From contig NZ_CP061913.1 of NCBI RefSeq assembly GCF_019904175.1, positions 8,618,001 to 8,682,000 on the forward strand: a DNA stretch of 64,000 nucleotides, read 5' to 3'. This document shows positions 40,632 through 50,014 of the stretch, piece after piece. A program made the position numbers and the translations under genes. Numbering within the stretch: position 1 is the first letter of the stretch; each line of letters begins with the position of its first letter. Under the pieces are notes generated by a model, which did no database searches, was not told where the DNA came from, and was given only the letters and a program-made list of their open reading frames with translations. The DNA is from Dactylosporangium vinaceum (GTDB taxonomy: Bacteria > Actinomycetota > Actinomycetes > Mycobacteriales > Micromonosporaceae).

Positions 40632-42959
40632 GTGAGCAGACACCTCCGCACCGGCGCCGCGATCGTGATCGTGACCGCCGGCGCGGTCCTGGTCGCGGGG
40701 GCCGGGACGGCCTTCGCCGACACCCCGGGCCCCCTCTACGTCAACAACACCAGCGGGTCGAACTGCGCCGACAGCGGCACCGGCACGCTCACCCAGCCGT
40801 ACTGCACGATCGGCGCCGCCATGGCCGCGGTGGTCCCCGGCCAGACGGTCAACGTGACCGGCACCTACAGCGAGCACGTGACGATCACCAGGTCCGGCAC
40901 GGCCGGCCAGCCCATCACGCTGCAGCGTCTCGACTCCCGGCCGGCCCAGCTGAACGGCGCCGCCGCCGGGATCACCATCACCGGCCAGCACGACATCGTG
41001 GTCAACCGGTTGACGGTGTACAACGTGTCGAACGGGCCCGGGGTCGACGTGAGCAACTCCACCCGGATCACCCTGCAGACCGTCTCGGTGACCGCCGCGA
41101 ACACCGCGGCGGTCGTGGGCATCCGGCTGGCCGCCGTCACCGACTCGTCGCTGCTCGGCGTCCGGGTCGGCGGAGGCCAGCTGACCACCGGCCTGAGCCT
41201 GGACGCCGCGACGAGCGGGGTGCTCGTCAAATCGGCGATCCTCGGCAGTGGCGTCGCCGCGGGCAGCAAGGTCGTCGACATCGCCGGCTCGGCCAACACG
41301 GTCGTCAACAGCACCGTCGGCGGCGGCGCCGTCGCCGGCATCGCCCTCGAGCCGGGCGCGCACGACAACATCGTCGCCAACGACTATGTGTACTCCGGCC
41401 GCGGCCTCGGGATCGTCAACACCGGCGCCACCGGCACGGCGATCACCAACAACTCGGTGACCGACAACTGCGCCGGCGGCATCCGCGTGTCCGGCGCATC
41501 GTCCGGAGTGTCGGTGCAGAACAACTTCTCCGACGCCAACGGCCCCACCCTCGCCGGCTGCGACACGTCGATCACGAACGCGGCCCAGATCGGGCTCTAC
41601 GACGGCGCCGCGGGCACGACGGTGGTCGACTACAACTGCGTCGACTCGAGCAGTTCGCCGCTCTACGCCTGGAACACCCCGATGGGGTTGGCCGCGTTCC
41701 GCACGGCGTCCGGGCAGGCCGCCCACGACAGGGAGTGCCCGACAAACGCCGGCGCCCTGGACTCGGCCAACTCGGCCGCGCCCGGCTACCAGAGCACCGA
41801 CACCCAGGGCCGTCCGCGCAAGGACGACCCGGCCACGCCCGACACCGGCGCCGGCCCGGTCACCTACGCCGACCGGGGCAACACCGAGTACATCAAGGGC
41901 CCGGACGCCCGGCTCGCCGTCACCGCGAACCAGCACACGCTGTCGATCACGGCGGACGCATCCGCGACGGTCCCCGGCTGGGCGCCTGTCGTGTCGTACA
42001 CCTTCGACTTCGAGGACGGCACGACCGTCACCCAGGCGACGCCGATCGTCACGCACCAGTACGCGAAGCCGTCCGAGCACGTCGTGAGCCTCACCGTCAC
42101 CGACGCCAACGGGATCGTCGGCACCACCTCCGCGTACACCCAGCTGTGGACGGCGGCCCGGATGAAGGTGGACTTCAACGGTGACGGCCGGACCGACATC
42201 GCCGGCCTCGACGCCGGCAGCAACGCGAAGCTGTACCCCGGCGACGGCGCCGGGAAGCTGACCGGCACCGGCACCGCGATGTGGGCGGCCGGCTATCAAC
42301 CGGCCGGCTTCAAGTACATCGTCGCCGCCGACTTCAACGACGACGGCAAGACCGACGTCGCCGTCTTCAACACCAGCGGCAGCCTGTTCCTGTACCGCGG
42401 CGACGGCAGCGGCATGCTGGACCCCAATCTCTTCATCATGTGGAGCGGCGGCAGCTGGACCGGCTTCAAGCACGTCGAGGCCGGCGACTTCAACGGCGAC
42501 GGCTACGTCGACATCGCGGGCATCGACGCCAACAGCGACCTGAAGCTCTACACCGGCAACGGCACCGGCCAGCTCACCGGCAACGACTCCGCCATGTGGC
42601 CGACCGGCGGGCTGTGGGCCGGGTTCAAGTACATCGTCGCCGGCGACTTCAACAACGACGGCAAGGTCGACGTCGCCGGGATCGACGCCAACAGCGACCT
42701 GAAGCTCTACACCGGCGATGGCACCGGCAAGCTGACCGGCACCGGCACCCCGATGTGGGCGACCGGCGGCCTCTGGGCCGGCTTCAAGCACATCGTCGCC
42801 GGCGACTTCGACAACGACGGCAACACCGACATCGCCGGGATCGACGCCAACAACGACCTCAAGCTCTACACCGGCAACGGAGCCGGGAAACTGACCGGCA
42901 CCGGCGCCCCGATGTGGGCGACCGGCGGCCTATGGGCCGGGTTCAAGCTGCTCACCTGA
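40632..42959 (+). CDS. Secreted protein: beta-helix, PKD domain and FG-GAP repeats
   Basis: 775 aa. Signal peptide at about 1-30 (ends AGTAFADT). Right-handed beta-helix at 40-330 (VNNTSGSNCADSGTG opening, then repeated NxVxNS turns). A PKD domain at 410-500 (YTFDFEDGTTVTQATPIVTH). C-terminal five tandem 53-aa FG-GAP/VCBS repeats, each with a calcium-binding DFNGDGxxD motif. Probably a secreted carbohydrate- or matrix-binding protein. The GTG at 40632 has AAAGGA 6 nt upstream; an in-frame ATG at 40584 lacks one. Confidence 0.88.
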   Translation: MSRHLRTGAAIVIVTAGAVLVAGAGTAFADTPGPLYVNNTSGSNCADSGTGTLTQPYCTIGAAMAAVVPGQTVNVTGTYSEHVTITRSGTAGQPITLQRLDSRPAQLNGAAAGITITGQHDIVVNRLTVYNVSNGPGVDVSNSTRITLQTVSVTAANTAAVVGIRLAAVTDSSLLGVRVGGGQLTTGLSLDAATSGVLVKSAILGSGVAAGSKVVDIAGSANTVVNSTVGGGAVAGIALEPGAHDNIVANDYVYSGRGLGIVNTGATGTAITNNSVTDNCAGGIRVSGASSGVSVQNNFSDANGPTLAGCDTSITNAAQIGLYDGAAGTTVVDYNCVDSSSSPLYAWNTPMGLAAFRTASGQAAHDRECPTNAGALDSANSAAPGYQSTDTQGRPRKDDPATPDTGAGPVTYADRGNTEYIKGPDARLAVTANQHTLSITADASATVPGWAPVVSYTFDFEDGTTVTQATPIVTHQYAKPSEHVVSLTVTDANGIVGTTSAYTQLWTAARMKVDFNGDGRTDIAGLDAGSNAKLYPGDGAGKLTGTGTAMWAAGYQPAGFKYIVAADFNDDGKTDVAVFNTSGSLFLYRGDGSGMLDPNLFIMWSGGSWTGFKHVEAGDFNGDGYVDIAGIDANSDLKLYTGNGTGQLTGNDSAMWPTGGLWAGFKYIVAGDFNNDGKVDVAGIDANSDLKLYTGDGTGKLTGTGTPMWATGGLWAGFKHIVAGDFDNDGNTDIAGIDANNDLKLYTGNGAGKLTGTGAPMWATGGLWAGFKLLT
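42162..42956 (+). repeat. Five tandem 159-bp coding repeats (FG-GAP)
   Basis: The 3' end of the secreted protein gene consists of five 159-bp units (GDFNxDG starts near 42168, 42321, 42480, 42639 and 42798). The last three are highly similar at DNA level, consistent with recent expansion. Confidence 0.8.
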
Positions 42960-43199
42960 GCACCCGGCCCCTGACGTCGGCGGGCTCTGGCCATCGTGGC
43001 CCGGGCCCGCCTCGTCGTCTTCGGGCGCGGTGCGCTCGGCGGTGTCGGCCTGCAGCGCGCTCAGGCGGGCCCGCAGGGCGGCGGTGAGCGACTCCGGGGT
43101 GGCTCCGGCGGCCAGAGCGGCGGCGCGGAGTGCCCGGAGTTCCGACTCGATCAGCCGGGCCAGGTGTTCGCGCTGCTCCGGCGACAGCTCGTTCGTCAT
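42930..43199 (-). CDS. Small hypothetical protein, paralogue of the one at 44471
   Basis: 89 aa, convergent with and overlapping the secreted protein gene by 30 nt. N-terminal 50 residues are helical (EQREHLARLIESELRALRA, then AALAAGATPESLTAALRARL); the tail is acidic and disordered. The helical core resembles the 53-aa protein at 44471 over about 45 residues. It follows the sigma-like gene by 13 nt. Function unknown. Confidence 0.6.
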   Translation of the reverse strand: MTNELSPEQREHLARLIESELRALRAAALAAGATPESLTAALRARLSALQADTAERTAPEDDEAGPGHDGQSPPTSGAGCSGEQLEPGP

Positions 43200-43212
43200 C
43201 TCGCGAACGAGG

Positions 43213-44208
43213 CTACTCCGCGGGCGGGCCCAGGATGGCCAGGACGGTGCCGGTGATGCGGTCGACGACGGCCGGGTCGGCCAGCAGCGCGGCCACCCGC
43301 TCGTCCGGGGCGGGTGCGGTGCCCGGGACGCGGTCGAGCTCCTCGGTGCCCGTCCCGCCTGTGAACACCCGCCCGACCACGCTCCGTACGGCGTCGGCGG
43401 GGTCCTCGCCCCGGCCCAGGCGGCCCTCGATCGCGCGGACCGCCGCGTCGGCCAGGGCGTGCAGGTAGGCGTCGTCGCTGTCGGGCCGGCCGGGCGGGAG
43501 CAGGGTCCCGTCGTCTGCGCCGGCGGCCGGGCGATGCGCGGCAGTCACCGGGATCTCCTTCCGGCCGAGGGGCCGTTCGACGAAGTTGGCGTACCAGACC
43601 GCGCTCTGCCGCATCGCCCGCAGCACGGTCTCCACCTCGGCGCCGACCGTCGACTCACCGGCCGTCGGGTCGCCCGTGACCCGCAGCCGCAGCTCGGCCC
43701 AGGCGCCGAGGGGCCACAGCCCGGACCCGGCCGTCGTGGGCACGCCGACCCAGGTCAGCAGCTCGACGGCGAGGCGGGTGAGCCACGGGTCGCCGCCCAG
43801 GGCCCGGCCCAGCCACTGCGGCAGCCGCGGCCGCTGCAGCGCACCCCGGGCGCCCCGGCGGCGGCGGTGGGCGTCGACGGTGGCGGCGTTGATCCGGCGG
43901 GCGATCCACCCCTCCAGATTGCGGATCGGCACCTTGGCGTTGTGCAGCAGATCGTCGAGGACGGCCTCGACGTCGTCCTGGAACCGGTCCAGGCATTCCG
44001 GGCGCAGGCCGCGCACCGAGGCCGCGCAGGCCGGGTGGCTGCGCCGCAGTTCCATGGCCCGGGTGTGCCGCTCGAAGACGACGGGCCACACGATGTCATA
44101 GGCGCCGGCGGTAAGCCGCAGCCTTTGGCGTGCATCAATATCATTGGCCCGGACCGCCAGATTGCCGGAGCGGGCCAGGTCGCGCACCAGATTCGCCGAA
44201 CCGGTCAC
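43213..44208 (-). CDS. Uncharacterised protein with sigma-factor-like helical region
   Basis: 331 aa. Residues about 85-135 (VEAVLDDLLHNAKVPIRNLE, WIARRINAATVDAHRRRRG) resemble the region-2-type helices of RNA polymerase sigma factors, where a Trp followed by basic residues is common, but no clear region 4 exists. GTG at 44208 is chosen because GGGAGGG is 8 nt upstream; the reading frame is open far beyond, without good start signals. Encoded between two small paralogous proteins. Function unknown. Confidence 0.6.
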   Translation of the reverse strand: MTGSANLVRDLARSGNLAVRANDIDARQRLRLTAGAYDIVWPVVFERHTRAMELRRSHPACAASVRGLRPECLDRFQDDVEAVLDDLLHNAKVPIRNLEGWIARRINAATVDAHRRRRGARGALQRPRLPQWLGRALGGDPWLTRLAVELLTWVGVPTTAGSGLWPLGAWAELRLRVTGDPTAGESTVGAEVETVLRAMRQSAVWYANFVERPLGRKEIPVTAAHRPAAGADDGTLLPPGRPDSDDAYLHALADAAVRAIEGRLGRGEDPADAVRSVVGRVFTGGTGTEELDRVPGTAPAPDERVAALLADPAVVDRITGTVLAILGPPAE

Positions 44209-44470
44209 CGGCCATTCCCTCCCGCGGAATTTGACGCTCAGCGTGCCCCAGTGGCCGCGCAGGGGAAAGACCGCGGGAGCAAAGATCCCACCTCGGGAAG
44301 GCAAGCAGAGGCGATCGGCTTTTCGCACTCCACCGCTCGGCGGGCGGCCCGGCTGATCGGCCAGCCGTGGGCGGCCATTCACTGCCGAATTCCGTGAGCA
44401 ATTCACGGGCGCCGATGGCAAAGGCCCGGCGGTCCGCCATACGAAACAGCCGGCGCGCCGGAGGGACGGC

Positions 44471-44632
44471 TCAGCGCTCCTCGTGGCGCAGGGCGTGCAG
44501 GCGGGCCCGGACGATCGCCCGCACGTCGGCCGGGGCGGCCCCGGCGGCCAGCGCGGCGGCGCGGGCGGCGAGCAGTTCGTCGCAGAGCAGACGCAGCAGC
44601 CTCCGGCGCGCATCCGGCTCGATCGATGTCAC
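44471..44632 (-). CDS. Small helical protein (53 aa)
   Basis: A 53-aa ORF with an ideal ribosome site (GGAGG 5 nt before GTG 44632). It reads TSIEPDARRRLLRLLCDELL then AARAAALAAGAAPADVRAIV and RARLHALRHEER. This core is clearly related to the 89-aa protein at 42930 (both contain RAAALAAGA and RARL). It lies 262 nt upstream of the sigma-like gene. Confidence 0.6.
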   Translation of the reverse strand: MTSIEPDARRRLLRLLCDELLAARAAALAAGAAPADVRAIVRARLHALRHEER

Positions 44633-44649
44633 ACGTGCCTCCCAGCCCG

Positions 44650-44680
44650 TCGCTGTCCGCCCTGTACTGACGGACAGCGA
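44650..44680 (-). terminator. Terminator after the GPP34 gene
   Basis: Perfect 10-bp stem TCGCTGTCCG/CGGACAGCGA with an 11-nt loop, 46 nt past the GPP34 stop on the minus strand. Confidence 0.65.
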
Positions 44681-44726
44681 GGGCGCGCGCCCGGGCCGCG
44701 GATCGGGCGCGCCGGGGCGGTGCGCG

Positions 44727-45410
44727 TCAGGCCCGGGCCGTGCCCAGAGCCGTCTGGATGGCCTTGACCAGCACCGCGACCACCAGGGCGACCGACGGGC
44801 GGATCGAGGACTCCTCCATGCTCACCGCGCCGGTGAACCCCGCGTGGTCGCTGATCTTGCGCAGCTGCTCGTGGGCGGCGGCGGCCTCGGCCCCGCGCAG
44901 GCCCAGTGCCGGCTCCATGCGCACCGCGGCCACGAGCGTCGCCAGGGCGGCGGTGCGCTCGTCGGGCTGGTCGTCGCCGATCAGCGCCTTGCTCAGCCGG
45001 TCGCGGATGTCTGCCTCGTAGGAGGGGTCAACGGTCGGGTACCGGTGCAGGTGGTTGAAGCCGTCGGCGGTCGTCTCGTCGACGTCGCAGATGATGTTGC
45101 GGGCACACAGGTCGGCCAGGACGCGGCCGCGCAGGCCGTGGCGGAGGCGCTGGAGCCAGGAGTCGGGGGTGTGCGGGGTGTCGGCGGCCATCCGGCCCAG
45201 GATCTCGTCCTCGATCGGCTCACCTGTCGGGTCGGCCTTGGTCACCACGAGCGTGCCCCCGACGTACGCGATCCGCCCCGCCAGCGCCAGCTCGACAAGC
45301 ACGGCCGCGGCCATGCCCAGGTCGAGGCCGATGGTCGAGCCGGTGGCCTTCCCCGACTCGTTCTCGTAGGCGAGCAGGAGCAATTCCTCGGCCAACGCAA
45401 CTGAACCCAT
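44727..45410 (-). CDS. GPP34/GOLPH3-family phosphoprotein domain protein
   Basis: 227 aa. Typical opening SVALAEELLLLAYENESGKA followed by GLDLGMAAAVLVELALAGRI, and SWLQRLRHGLRGRVLADLCA. Eukaryotic members bind phosphoinositides; the bacterial proteins are common in actinomycetes and their role is not settled. ATG at 45410; ribosome site weak. Confidence 0.88.
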   Translation of the reverse strand: MGSVALAEELLLLAYENESGKATGSTIGLDLGMAAAVLVELALAGRIAYVGGTLVVTKADPTGEPIEDEILGRMAADTPHTPDSWLQRLRHGLRGRVLADLCARNIICDVDETTADGFNHLHRYPTVDPSYEADIRDRLSKALIGDDQPDERTAALATLVAAVRMEPALGLRGAEAAAAHEQLRKISDHAGFTGAVSMEESSIRPSVALVVAVLVKAIQTALGTARA

Positions 45411-45441
45411 GTCGGGGACGTTAGCGCGTGCCCGCCATTGG

Positions 45442-46719
45442 TCAAGTCCCCCGTCCGGCTGGGGCGGGATCGGCGCGGCGAAGCCAGCGAGGCCGCACCG
45501 TCCGGACATCATCACTCATCGAAAGCAAGGGGATACGGAACGCAAACTCGGCGCCGGAGCCGGGGCCGCTCCGGGCGGTGATCGTGCCGCCGTGGCCGGT
45601 CACCACCTCCTGCACCAGGGCCAGGCCGAGGCCGTGGCGGCGCTCCCCCGCACCCGCGCCGCGGTGGAAGCGGTCGAAGATCCGGTCGGCGTCGGCCGGG
45701 TCGAAGCCGGCGCCGGTGTCGCTGACGACGACCTCGGCCAGGTCGCCGCGGCGGGCGACGGTGACCGCGATCAGGCCGCCGGGCGGCAGATGGACCAGGG
45801 CGTTGGCCAGCAGCTCGCTGAACACCCGGCGCAGCGCCGACTCGATGCCGGCGACGAGCAGCGGGCCGCCCGGCGCGGTCAGGGTGATCGTCCGCCCGCC
45901 CTCGGCGGCCAGGTCGGACTCGGCGGCGACGGCGTCGGTCGCCAGGGCGGCCAGGTCGACGGGCGCCACCGCGGGCCGGGCGTCGGCGGCCAGGCGGGCC
46001 GAGAGCAGCAGCTCGTCGACGATCTCGCCGAGGCGGCGGGTGGAGGCGACCAGTCGGACCAGGTCGCGCTCCTGCGAGCCGCGGCGGGCCAGCAGCTGGG
46101 CCCGGGTGTGGACCTGGGCGATCGGGGTGCGCAGTTCGTGGCTGGCGTCGGCGACGAAGCGGCGCTGGCGGGCCAGGGCCTCGATGAGCGGGGAGACCGC
46201 GTGCCGGCCGACGAGAACCCCGGTGAGGACCGCGGCCAGGAGACCGACGAGGGCAGCGAGCGTGAAGGCGTACAGCAGGTGCCGCCGGTCGGAGAGCTGG
46301 AAGCGGGCGTCGAACACGACCTGCACGACGGTGTCGCCGCGGCGCTCGGTGTGGACGTAGTAGCGGGTGCCGTCGCGGGTCAGGCGGGAGTCGTGGGGGC
46401 GGCCGTCGGCGGCGACGAGCCGGGCGTCCTCCCACACCGGCAGGCCGGGTGGCGGCGGCGTGTTCGAGCCCAGGAAGGAGCCGTGGGCGAAGTAGAAGAC
46501 CCAGGAGCAGGCGGGCGGGCCGGGCACGGTGCCGTTGGCCGCACCCCAGGCCAGTTCGCTGCTGATCTGGGCCTCCTGGCCGCGGACGAGCACCGCGTAG
46601 GAGATGCCGCCGGCCAGGGCCAGCAGCGCGGTGATGACCAGCCCGACGCCGACGCCGAGGCGCAGCCGGGCCCGGCGCACGAGTGCCGCCTCCGGCGCCG
46701 GCCCGAGCGGGGTCCTCAC
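45442..46719 (-). CDS. Sensor histidine kinase (OmpR/EnvZ-type pair)
   Basis: 425 aa: TM1 (about 22-44), extracytoplasmic sensor region (45-150), TM2 (about 152-172), then HisKA with the phospho-His motif ASHELRTPI and HATPase_c with N box ELLANALVH, G1 DTGAGFD and G2 GLGLALV. No HAMP is obvious. The GTG start overlaps the regulator stop (GTGA). The C-terminal 20 residues are a basic tail. Confidence 0.92.
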   Translation of the reverse strand: MRTPLGPAPEAALVRRARLRLGVGVGLVITALLALAGGISYAVLVRGQEAQISSELAWGAANGTVPGPPACSWVFYFAHGSFLGSNTPPPPGLPVWEDARLVAADGRPHDSRLTRDGTRYYVHTERRGDTVVQVVFDARFQLSDRRHLLYAFTLAALVGLLAAVLTGVLVGRHAVSPLIEALARQRRFVADASHELRTPIAQVHTRAQLLARRGSQERDLVRLVASTRRLGEIVDELLLSARLAADARPAVAPVDLAALATDAVAAESDLAAEGGRTITLTAPGGPLLVAGIESALRRVFSELLANALVHLPPGGLIAVTVARRGDLAEVVVSDTGAGFDPADADRIFDRFHRGAGAGERRHGLGLALVQEVVTGHGGTITARSGPGSGAEFAFRIPLLSMSDDVRTVRPRWLRRADPAPAGRGT

Positions 46720-47387
46720 AGCGCCCCGAGCCGGTAGCCGAGGCCGTGGACGGTGCGCACGACCGAGCGGCCGAGCTTGCGGCGCAGATAGTACACGTAG
46801 GTGTCCACAATGGACGCCGCCGCGGCCTCGTCGAAGACCAGCCGGCGCAGCTGCGAGCGGGAGTGCACGGCGCTCGGCCGGCCCGCGAGGACGCGCAGCA
46901 GCTCGAACTCGCGGGCCGACAGCGCGACCCGGGTGCCGTCGGGCAGCACCGCGTCCCGGGCGACCAGGTCCAGCCGGCCGCCGCCGACCCGCAGCACCTC
47001 GCTGGGGCCGGGGACGCGCCGGACCAGGGCCCGGATGCGGGCCGAGAGCTCGTCGAGGTCGAACGGCTTGACCAGGTAGTCGTCGGCGCCGGCGTCGAGG
47101 CCGGCGATGCGGTCGCCGACGGTGCCGAGCGCGGTGAGCATGAGCGCGCGGGCGAGCACCGCGCGCGACCGCAGCCGCGTGACCAGGGCGAGGCCGTCGA
47201 GGGCGGGCAGCAGGCGGTCGATCACCATGACGTCGTACTGCCGGGTGAGCCCTAAGTGCAGGCCCCGCTGGCCGTCGGGCGCCCGGTCGACGACGTACCC
47301 CTCGTCGACGAGCGTCTCGGTCACCATCTCGCTGAGCTCCTCGTCGTCCTCGACGACCAGGAGCCGCGGGGCTTCCACCTCACGCAC
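46716..47387 (-). CDS. OmpR-family response regulator
   Basis: 223 aa: receiver domain with acidic pocket EDDEE (about 13-17), phosphoacceptor Asp in VIDRLLP and Lys in VKPFD; DNA-binding winged helix with SAREFELLRVLAG and VDTYVYYLRRKLG. Partner of the kinase overlapping downstream. GTG at 47387 used; GTG at 47378 is in frame. Confidence 0.93.
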   Translation of the reverse strand: MREVEAPRLLVVEDDEELSEMVTETLVDEGYVVDRAPDGQRGLHLGLTRQYDVMVIDRLLPALDGLALVTRLRSRAVLARALMLTALGTVGDRIAGLDAGADDYLVKPFDLDELSARIRALVRRVPGPSEVLRVGGGRLDLVARDAVLPDGTRVALSAREFELLRVLAGRPSAVHSRSQLRRLVFDEAAAASIVDTYVYYLRRKLGRSVVRTVHGLGYRLGAL

Positions 47388-47405
47388 ACCATGACAATGG
47401 CACTC

Positions 47406-48686
47406 TTATGGGGCGACCGGAGAGTGATCGATGTCTCTTTGTTGAACGCTTGCGGAATCGACGATCTTCGTCTCCCGGCGATCGATCCACGTCAGGACCG
47501 GGGTCGTCATGATCGTGGTGACGAGCGCGACGAGCACCAGCACGGTGAACAGCGCCGGGCCGACGATCCCGGCCTCCAGGCCGACGTTGAGGGCGATGAG
47601 CTGCATGAGCCCGCGGGCGTTCATCAGCGTGCCGACGCGCAGGGCCACGACGTTCGGCTCACCGCGCACCCGGGCCGCGGCCCAGCAGGCGCCGAACTTC
47701 CCGGCGATCGCGACGACCACGCAGGCGACCGCGAACAGCAGTACGGCCGGATCACTGAGCAGACCGAACTCGGTGCGCAGGCCGGAAAACGTGAAAAACA
47801 GTGGAAGAAACACGATCGAGGCGATCGGCGTCAGCGTGGCGACCACCCGGTCGGTGCGCTCGGTGTGCGGCATGACCACGCCGGCCGCGAAGCCGCCGAA
47901 GACCGCGTAGAGGCCGATCACGTCGGTGTACCAGGCGACCAGGAACAGCAGGGCCACGGTGCCCAGGAGCCGGCCCCGGTCGCCGATCCGGTCGCTCGTC
48001 ATGAGCGTGCCCGCGACCCAGCGGCCGCCGAGCCACAGCACCACGACGAACACGACCGCGCCGCCCGCGGTGACGATCGCGCCGCCGGGCTTGCCGGAGG
48101 CGAACGCGAGCACGACCGCGAGCATGATCCAGGCGGCCATGTCGTCGAGGGCGCCGGCCGCGAGGGACAGCGAGCCGTGCCGGGTGCCGTCGAGGCCGCG
48201 CTCGGTGATGATCCGGGCCAGCATCGGGAACGCGGTGATCGCCAGGGCGACGCCGACGAACACGGCGGTGATCGCGACCGAGGTGCCCGCCTTGCGCACC
48301 GGGGCCAGGCCGTCGGTGCAGTACACCAGCAGCGCGCCGAGCACCAGCGGCGCGCTCACGCCGGCGACGGAGACCGCGCCCGCAGTCCCGGCCAGGCGGG
48401 TCGGGCGGTGGCCGGCGAAGGAGTACCCGGCCTGGAACATGAACAGCACGAGGCCGATCTGCCCCACGACGTACAGCACCGGCAGCAGCGGCGCCGGGAA
48501 GAGCCAGTGCTCCGCGCCGGGCAGCAGCAGGCCCAGCAGCGAGGGCCCGAGCAGCACGCCGGCCAGCATCTCGCTGACGACGGGCGGCTGGCCGACCCGG
48601 CCCAGCAGCCACGACACGCCCTTGGAGAAGATCAGGATGACCGCGACGGCGATGAAGAAGGCGGGTGCGAGCTCGGTGGGTTTCAC
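47406..48686 (-). CDS. CPA2-family cation:proton antiporter
   Basis: 426 aa with about 12 membrane helices; N-terminal GQPPVVSEMLAGVLLGPSLL is the conserved Na+/H+ exchanger opening, and LDDMAAWIMLAV carries the paired-Asp-like ion site. It has no TrkA-N domain. GTG start with GAGGAGG upstream; the start overlaps the P450 stop (GTGA), so it belongs to the lyase operon and could export its product or balance ions. Confidence 0.9.
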   Translation of the reverse strand: MKPTELAPAFFIAVAVILIFSKGVSWLLGRVGQPPVVSEMLAGVLLGPSLLGLLLPGAEHWLFPAPLLPVLYVVGQIGLVLFMFQAGYSFAGHRPTRLAGTAGAVSVAGVSAPLVLGALLVYCTDGLAPVRKAGTSVAITAVFVGVALAITAFPMLARIITERGLDGTRHGSLSLAAGALDDMAAWIMLAVVLAFASGKPGGAIVTAGGAVVFVVVLWLGGRWVAGTLMTSDRIGDRGRLLGTVALLFLVAWYTDVIGLYAVFGGFAAGVVMPHTERTDRVVATLTPIASIVFLPLFFTFSGLRTEFGLLSDPAVLLFAVACVVVAIAGKFGACWAAARVRGEPNVVALRVGTLMNARGLMQLIALNVGLEAGIVGPALFTVLVLVALVTTIMTTPVLTWIDRRETKIVDSASVQQRDIDHSPVAP

Positions 48687-50014
48687 GGGCGTACCTCCTC
48701 GAAGAAGGCGGAGCACAGACGGGCCCGCCGGGCGTCGAACACCATGTAGGTGCCGAGGACGAGCTGGACGACGGACCGCCCGGCCCCGGCCCACCGGTCC
48801 CGCAGCGCCTGAGCGGCGAGGCGGAGCCGGCCCGGGACCGGGGCACCGGCGGGCGTGAGATAGGCGGGGCCGCGGCTGGGCAGCGAGCGGGTGTGCGCGA
48901 CCGCCGAGCGCAGGGCGTAGCGCCGCAGCACCTCCCGCGTCGCCGCCCGCAGCATGACCGGGGCCGCGCCGCGGGCGGGACAGGCCCGGTTGGCGACGAT
49001 GCCGTAGGGGATGAAGTGCGCGTCGCGCCGCGCCACCCGCAGCCAGCGATCGGGGTCGAAGGCGTCGTCGGCGGCGGGCCCGGTGCGCTGGAACGCCAGG
49101 TAGTTGAACAGCAGCACCGAGCCGGCCGGCAGCGTCACCCGGTCGTCGACCACGATCGGGGCCGACGTGATCCGGTGGGCGATGCCGAAGAGCGGGTGCA
49201 CGCGCAGGGTCTCGTCGACCGCCCGGTCCAGGGCCGCGTCGTCGTCGGGGTCCGGGACCGCGCCCGGGTGCTGGGCGAGACTGAGCAGGATGTGGGCCAT
49301 CGCCTCGGACATCTGCACGACGGCGGTGTTGAAGAACGCTCCCTGGAGGTACCACGCCGTCTCCTGCGCGCTGAACCCGGCCGGCAGCACCACCGGGCAG
49401 GTGCCGTCCTCGACGCGGCCGCGCAGGTAGCGGGTGAGGCGGTCGCGGCGGTCCATGTGGCGCAGCGCCGTGGCCTTGAGGGCGCTGACGACGTCGTCGG
49501 CGTTGGCGACGATCAGCTCGACGGCGCCCGGCGGCGGCCGCTCGGCGAAGACCAGCTCGTAGTAGACCTCGGCCCAGATCGGCATCATGAGGTCGCGCAG
49601 CCGCACGTGGCTGGTGCGGGCGGCCGGGAGCGTGTCGAGGCGGCGGCGGGTGGCCCGGGTGGCGAGATCGTCGGAGCGGGCGTGCGGGACGGCGAGGACC
49701 TGGCGGGTGGTGCGGGCGACGAGGCGGTAGCGCTCCCCCGGCTCGAGGTGCTCCTGGTGCATCTGCGGCCCGGGGGCGAGCCAGTACCAGAACAGGTCGG
49801 AGAGCCCGGCCCCGCGGCTGCGTCCGTCGGCGGCCGGGTCGGCGTACACCCGCTCGAAGTGCTCGGCGCCGACGAGCGGCCCCGGGATCGCGATGCCCTC
49901 GGCGCCGTTGACCCGCCGGAAGATCCACTCGCGCAGGCCGACGACGACCGTCGGCAGCCACCACGGCACCGTCGAGACCGCCACGGCGGCGACTGCGGCG
50001 GCGATCCACGTCAT
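48683..50014 (-). CDS. Divergent cytochrome P450
   Basis: 443 aa. N-terminal hydrophobic segment (TWIAAAVAAVAVSTVPWW) suggests membrane association. Late conserved elements are present: ExxR in DETLRVHPLFG and a heme loop PYGIVANRACPARGAA with a probable thiolate Cys, although the usual FGxGxHxC is changed. The I-helix area reads FFNTAVVQMSEAM with no acid-Thr pair. Oxygen chemistry may differ. ATG overlaps the oxidase stop (ATGA). Confidence 0.72.
   Translation of the reverse strand: MTWIAAAVAAVAVSTVPWWLPTVVVGLREWIFRRVNGAEGIAIPGPLVGAEHFERVYADPAADGRSRGAGLSDLFWYWLAPGPQMHQEHLEPGERYRLVARTTRQVLAVPHARSDDLATRATRRRLDTLPAARTSHVRLRDLMMPIWAEVYYELVFAERPPPGAVELIVANADDVVSALKATALRHMDRRDRLTRYLRGRVEDGTCPVVLPAGFSAQETAWYLQGAFFNTAVVQMSEAMAHILLSLAQHPGAVPDPDDDAALDRAVDETLRVHPLFGIAHRITSAPIVVDDRVTLPAGSVLLFNYLAFQRTGPAADDAFDPDRWLRVARRDAHFIPYGIVANRACPARGAAPVMLRAATREVLRRYALRSAVAHTRSLPSRGPAYLTPAGAPVPGRLRLAAQALRDRWAGAGRSVVQLVLGTYMVFDARRARLCSAFFEEVRP

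Noticed and set aside
40503..42791. 762-codon minus ORF
   Set aside because: Antisense to the secreted beta-helix/FG-GAP gene, whose domains, signal peptide and ribosome site are clear on the plus strand.
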